Part shown: one piece after another, positions 57,212 to 60,000 of the stretch
How positions within the stretch are numbered: position 1 is the first letter of the stretch
How the letters are laid out: every line of letters starts with the position of its first letter
NCBI GenBank assembly: GCA_030704615.1
Contig: CM060732.1
Location: forward strand, 32,781,053-32,841,052
From: Takakia lepidozioides
Taxonomy: Eukaryota > Streptophyta > Takakiopsida > Takakiales > Takakiaceae
Direction: 5' to 3'
Length of the DNA stretch: 60,000 nucleotides
Notes under the pieces: model-generated
What the model saw: the letters and a program-made list of their open reading frames with translations, nothing else
Database searches by the model: none
What the model was told of the DNA's origin: nothing
Position numbers and translations under genes: made by a program

Positions 57212-58003
57212 TAGTAGGTATTGACTGTTGGGAGGCACCTGTAGGGATTGTACACAATGCACGTTGTAGTGCTATGCCCCTCATCTTCACCTACACATGC
57301 AACCCCGACCACTGGCATCAATAGAGTTCAGTGTGGAGCTCCAACATTGGCAGCAGCAAGGCCGCCTGCATACACCCATCTGTTAGGAAACTCTCAAGTG
57401 TTGCTCATTCGCAGGGAGCAGTGACACCTTTGAAATGTCGACTCCTACAGCAATGTATAGTGGTTGTAGTCTCGCAGGGACACATGACATTCATAGTGTT
57501 TGTTTCTGCCATGTACAATTGTGGAAGTAGACATTTTTTCCCACAGATGGGTTCAAAGTGTATATTGAATTGAGTCACACGGTTTGTAAAAGAACTTAGT
57601 GACCTCTGTATTAGACATTTTGAGAAAAATGCACAGAAGAACACCATGTCAATGGGCAAGTTCTGCCATATCAACTGCTCCTCTATGAATTCCAGAAAGT
57701 GTGATGCCCAAGTAAATCTTAGTTAAAAGTCACAAATTTCCACGGTTTGGGTAGGCTGGGACATGTCCCACTTGATGAAAACTGTATGAAAAGAAACAAG
57801 GAGCAAGTAAGTATGAGGAGAAGAAGCCAAGAAGCCAAGATGGATAGAATCATATAGTAAGCAGCACGGCAAGAAATTTCTTTTTGTTTTGTTTTGTTTT
57901 ATTTTCTTTCCCTGTCTGCCACTGAGCTAGGGTTTTGGATAAAAGGAGCAGAGAGCTCAGTGCCTTCTCTCTCTCTGTGTCGGTGTAAGGTGGTTGAAGC
58001 GCG
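57212..58003. other. Intergenic and eL19 5' flank
   Basis: No gene is seen. The last 50 bp contain a pyrimidine-rich CCTTCTCTCTCTCTGTGTC tract (about 57963-57981) just before the eL19 start, as expected for the leader of a ribosomal-protein mRNA. Confidence 0.5.
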
Positions 58004-59019
58004 ATGGTGTCGCTCAAGCTGCAGAAGCGGCTGGCTGCCAGCGTGCTCAAGTGCGGGCAGCGGAAGGTATGGCTAGACCCAAATGAGGTGAATGAAATTT
58101 CCATGGCCAATTCACGGCAGAACATCAGGAAGCTGGTGAAGGATGGGTTTGTGATTAGAAAGCCTCAGAAAATTCACTCTCGAGCTCGCGCCCGTCGTGC
58201 TTTGGAGGCCAAGCAGAAGGGCCGGCATTCTGGCTATGGCAAGCGGCGCGGTACCAGGGAGGCTAGGCTTCCAACCAAGGTAGAATTCTTATCCCTTCCT
58301 CGTGCGCATGGATGTGGGGTGTGTTTGACTGGTTTTAGGTTTATGATTGGGTAGACACTGCATCGAAATCAGAGGTTTTATTCATGGTGTATCCTTTCGT
58401 TTGTTTTCACCAAGGATGCCTTCTCCGCATTTTTAAGTGGTTGTACATCCTGATGCTGTAATTTGGACCTTGAAGTCCACGGGGACTTCGGTTGCCTCAC
58501 AAGCCGAGCCCCTTCTTCTTTCCTCCTGCAGCTTGTTGTAGCTGTATGAATCTTCACATGAAGTTATCAATTTCCTAGATTCGGTCCAGGGGTGCCACAT
58601 GAATTGGGCCTGTCCCACCTATGAGGCTTCCATTGCTAACGCAATCGCTTCCGTCGGTATTGAAGGTTCTGTGGTTGCGACGCCTGCGTGTCTTGAGACG
58701 TCTCCTCCGCAAGTATCGAGAGGCAAAGAAGATTGACAAGCATATGTACCACGACATGTACATGAAGGTCAAGGGTAATGTATTCAAGAACAAGCGGGTG
58801 CTGATGGAGAGCATCCACAAGTCAAAGGCTGAGAAGGCGCGTGAGAAGACTCTCTCTGACCAGTTCGAGGCCCGTCGTGCGAAGAACAAAGCTTCCCGGG
58901 GTCGGAAGATTGCCAGGCGAGAGGAGCGATTATCGCAAGGTCTGGTCATGGAGACAACACTCGCACCTGAGTCAGATGCCCCCGCTATTCAGGCCCCCCA
59001 AAAGAAATCAAAGAAGTGA
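58004..59019 (+). CDS. RPL19: 60S ribosomal protein eL19, 2 exons
   Basis: Exons 58004-58279 and 58666-59019 (118 codons with stop) give 209 residues, the usual plant length. The start [18 protein letters not shown] and the segments [87 protein letters not shown] and [15 protein letters not shown] are hallmarks of eL19. It is a structural protein of the large cytosolic subunit near the tunnel exit, and its long C-terminal helix reaches the small subunit. The intron is GT-AG, with a T(T)GAAG acceptor. The tail is Lys-rich with an acidic/Pro patch. Confidence 0.97.
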
Positions 59020-60000
59020 CATTCTAATTCATCTCACTGAGGTTTTGGATTCTCTCAGAGGTGTCTTGCAGGTTTGTGGATCAAGGGCTCTGCTTCGCAA
59101 GGGCAAGAGCTCTCAAACGGTGCAGGAATCAACCAAACCTTTGCTAAATGCTAAGTAGAGGTTCCATGTTTCAACTCTTCGATTGCTTGACTGTTCAGGA
59201 TGTTTTGGCTCACAATCTTCACCCCTCATGAACAACCTAGTGGGGCACATGCAAAACCCTGATTGAGCTGGAAGCCAATTGCAGTTTGTGGACTCCTGTG
59301 TGGAGTTTTCACACAGTTTTCTCAGAATTGTGAAGTTTCTTTCATCAATCAATCTTTGTCAAAGGATATTGAGATTGATCATAGATATGGATTGATTGTA
59401 AGATCTAAAATCAATTAGGTATGGCCCAAGGTCATGATTTTGAACTGCAGAATGAAAAAGGGCTTGGGCAAAACTTTATGGTTCTGAGGAATGGATGCTT
59501 GTAGGAGCCTGGGGGGGTGACCACAAAGGCTATGCTTTCTGTACCAAGGGGAATGGGTTGTTGAGGCCATAAGCCAAGAAGTAGAGAGAACATGCAGGCC
59601 AGAGCCGGCTTAACTAAGGATCACTTCACCTTGCGGCTACTGCCCTTTCTGGGGCTGGCCCTATGCCAAGAAGTAATACTGATCAAGAAGCAACAAGGAA
59701 TCTAATCCATCTCCTGGGTTCAAGTTGGCAAGTACGAATCCTTGTAATGCAAATCCAAGAGAGGATGATCAGTCGGGCTCCTCTCTGCCCTCAGCACAAT
59801 TCACAAAGCAAACCCACAGTTAGGCGCTCTCTCTCACACTCAAGGAGTACATAGAACTGGTAGGCTGTTTTACTGTGGAGGTAGCATAATCACAAAAGCA
59901 GGTCGAACGTAGAAGCGTCAGAATCCAATTCAGCTCTCTCCTCGTAAGTAGACATCAAACAGAGGACAGGAGAGTGCAATTGCCCGTTGTGTGGGCAACC
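59020..60000. other. eL19 3' flank and intergenic; repeat at window end
   Basis: No gene is seen. The last about 27 bases (59974-60000) are the reverse complement of the TTGCCCACACAACGGGCAAT block of the repeats at 15545 and 16805, so a further inverted copy begins here and continues outside the window. Confidence 0.5.

Overview
The window is nuclear DNA from a photosynthetic streptophyte. The evidence is spliceosomal GT-AG introns, a chloroplast fructose-1,6-bisphosphatase with a transit peptide and the three redox cysteines of the light-regulated plastid enzyme, a CYP97A carotenoid hydroxylase, a plant-type F-box/Kelch protein and plant-type transposon debris. Intronless genes lie beside genes with many introns of 0.2-1.4 kb, and many repeats sit in and between genes. 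A streptophyte alga or a bryophyte-like plant would fit, but the species cannot be fixed from sequence alone.

Layout. Positions 1-12,600 are repeat-rich: a dead Harbinger transposase, two copies of a long-TIR element, a TTAA-flanked piggyBac-like MITE, a 40-bp tandem repeat, an array of short palindromes, LINE-type 3' tails and a tRNA-derived SINE. One intronless F-box/Kelch gene (4835-6040) lies inside this region. The gene-rich part follows: intronless ZPR1 (12826-14337, +); CYP97A in 16 exons (26669-16280, -); a decayed PPR gene (about 27485-28220, +); a TVP15/COPI-associated-like membrane protein in 6 exons (30450-33446, +); a LINE remnant (about 33690-34700); a DCN1-like neddylation factor (40100-35390, -, first exon unresolved); aspartyl aminopeptidase in 11 exons (42875-48102, +); plastid FBPase in 4 exons (49432-52162, +); a plastid-targeted protein of unknown function in 2 exons (53289-54327, +); a decayed UBC32/33/34-type E2 (about 56007-57211); and ribosomal protein eL19 in 2 exons (58004-59019, +).

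The genes form no pathway or operon. They are ordinary housekeeping and plastid genes: carotenoid hydroxylation, Calvin cycle and gluconeogenesis, peptide turnover, cullin neddylation, Golgi membrane function and translation. Exon structures were built by hand from splice signals, and reading phase closes across every junction given, so those protein calls are firm. I found no operon-like, CRISPR-like or otherwise novel functional system. The most unusual items are the TTAA/CCC-ended MITE, the palindrome array, a GC-AG intron and a possible in-frame alternative acceptor in the aminopeptidase, and a cluster of CACGTCA motifs upstream of CYP97A.
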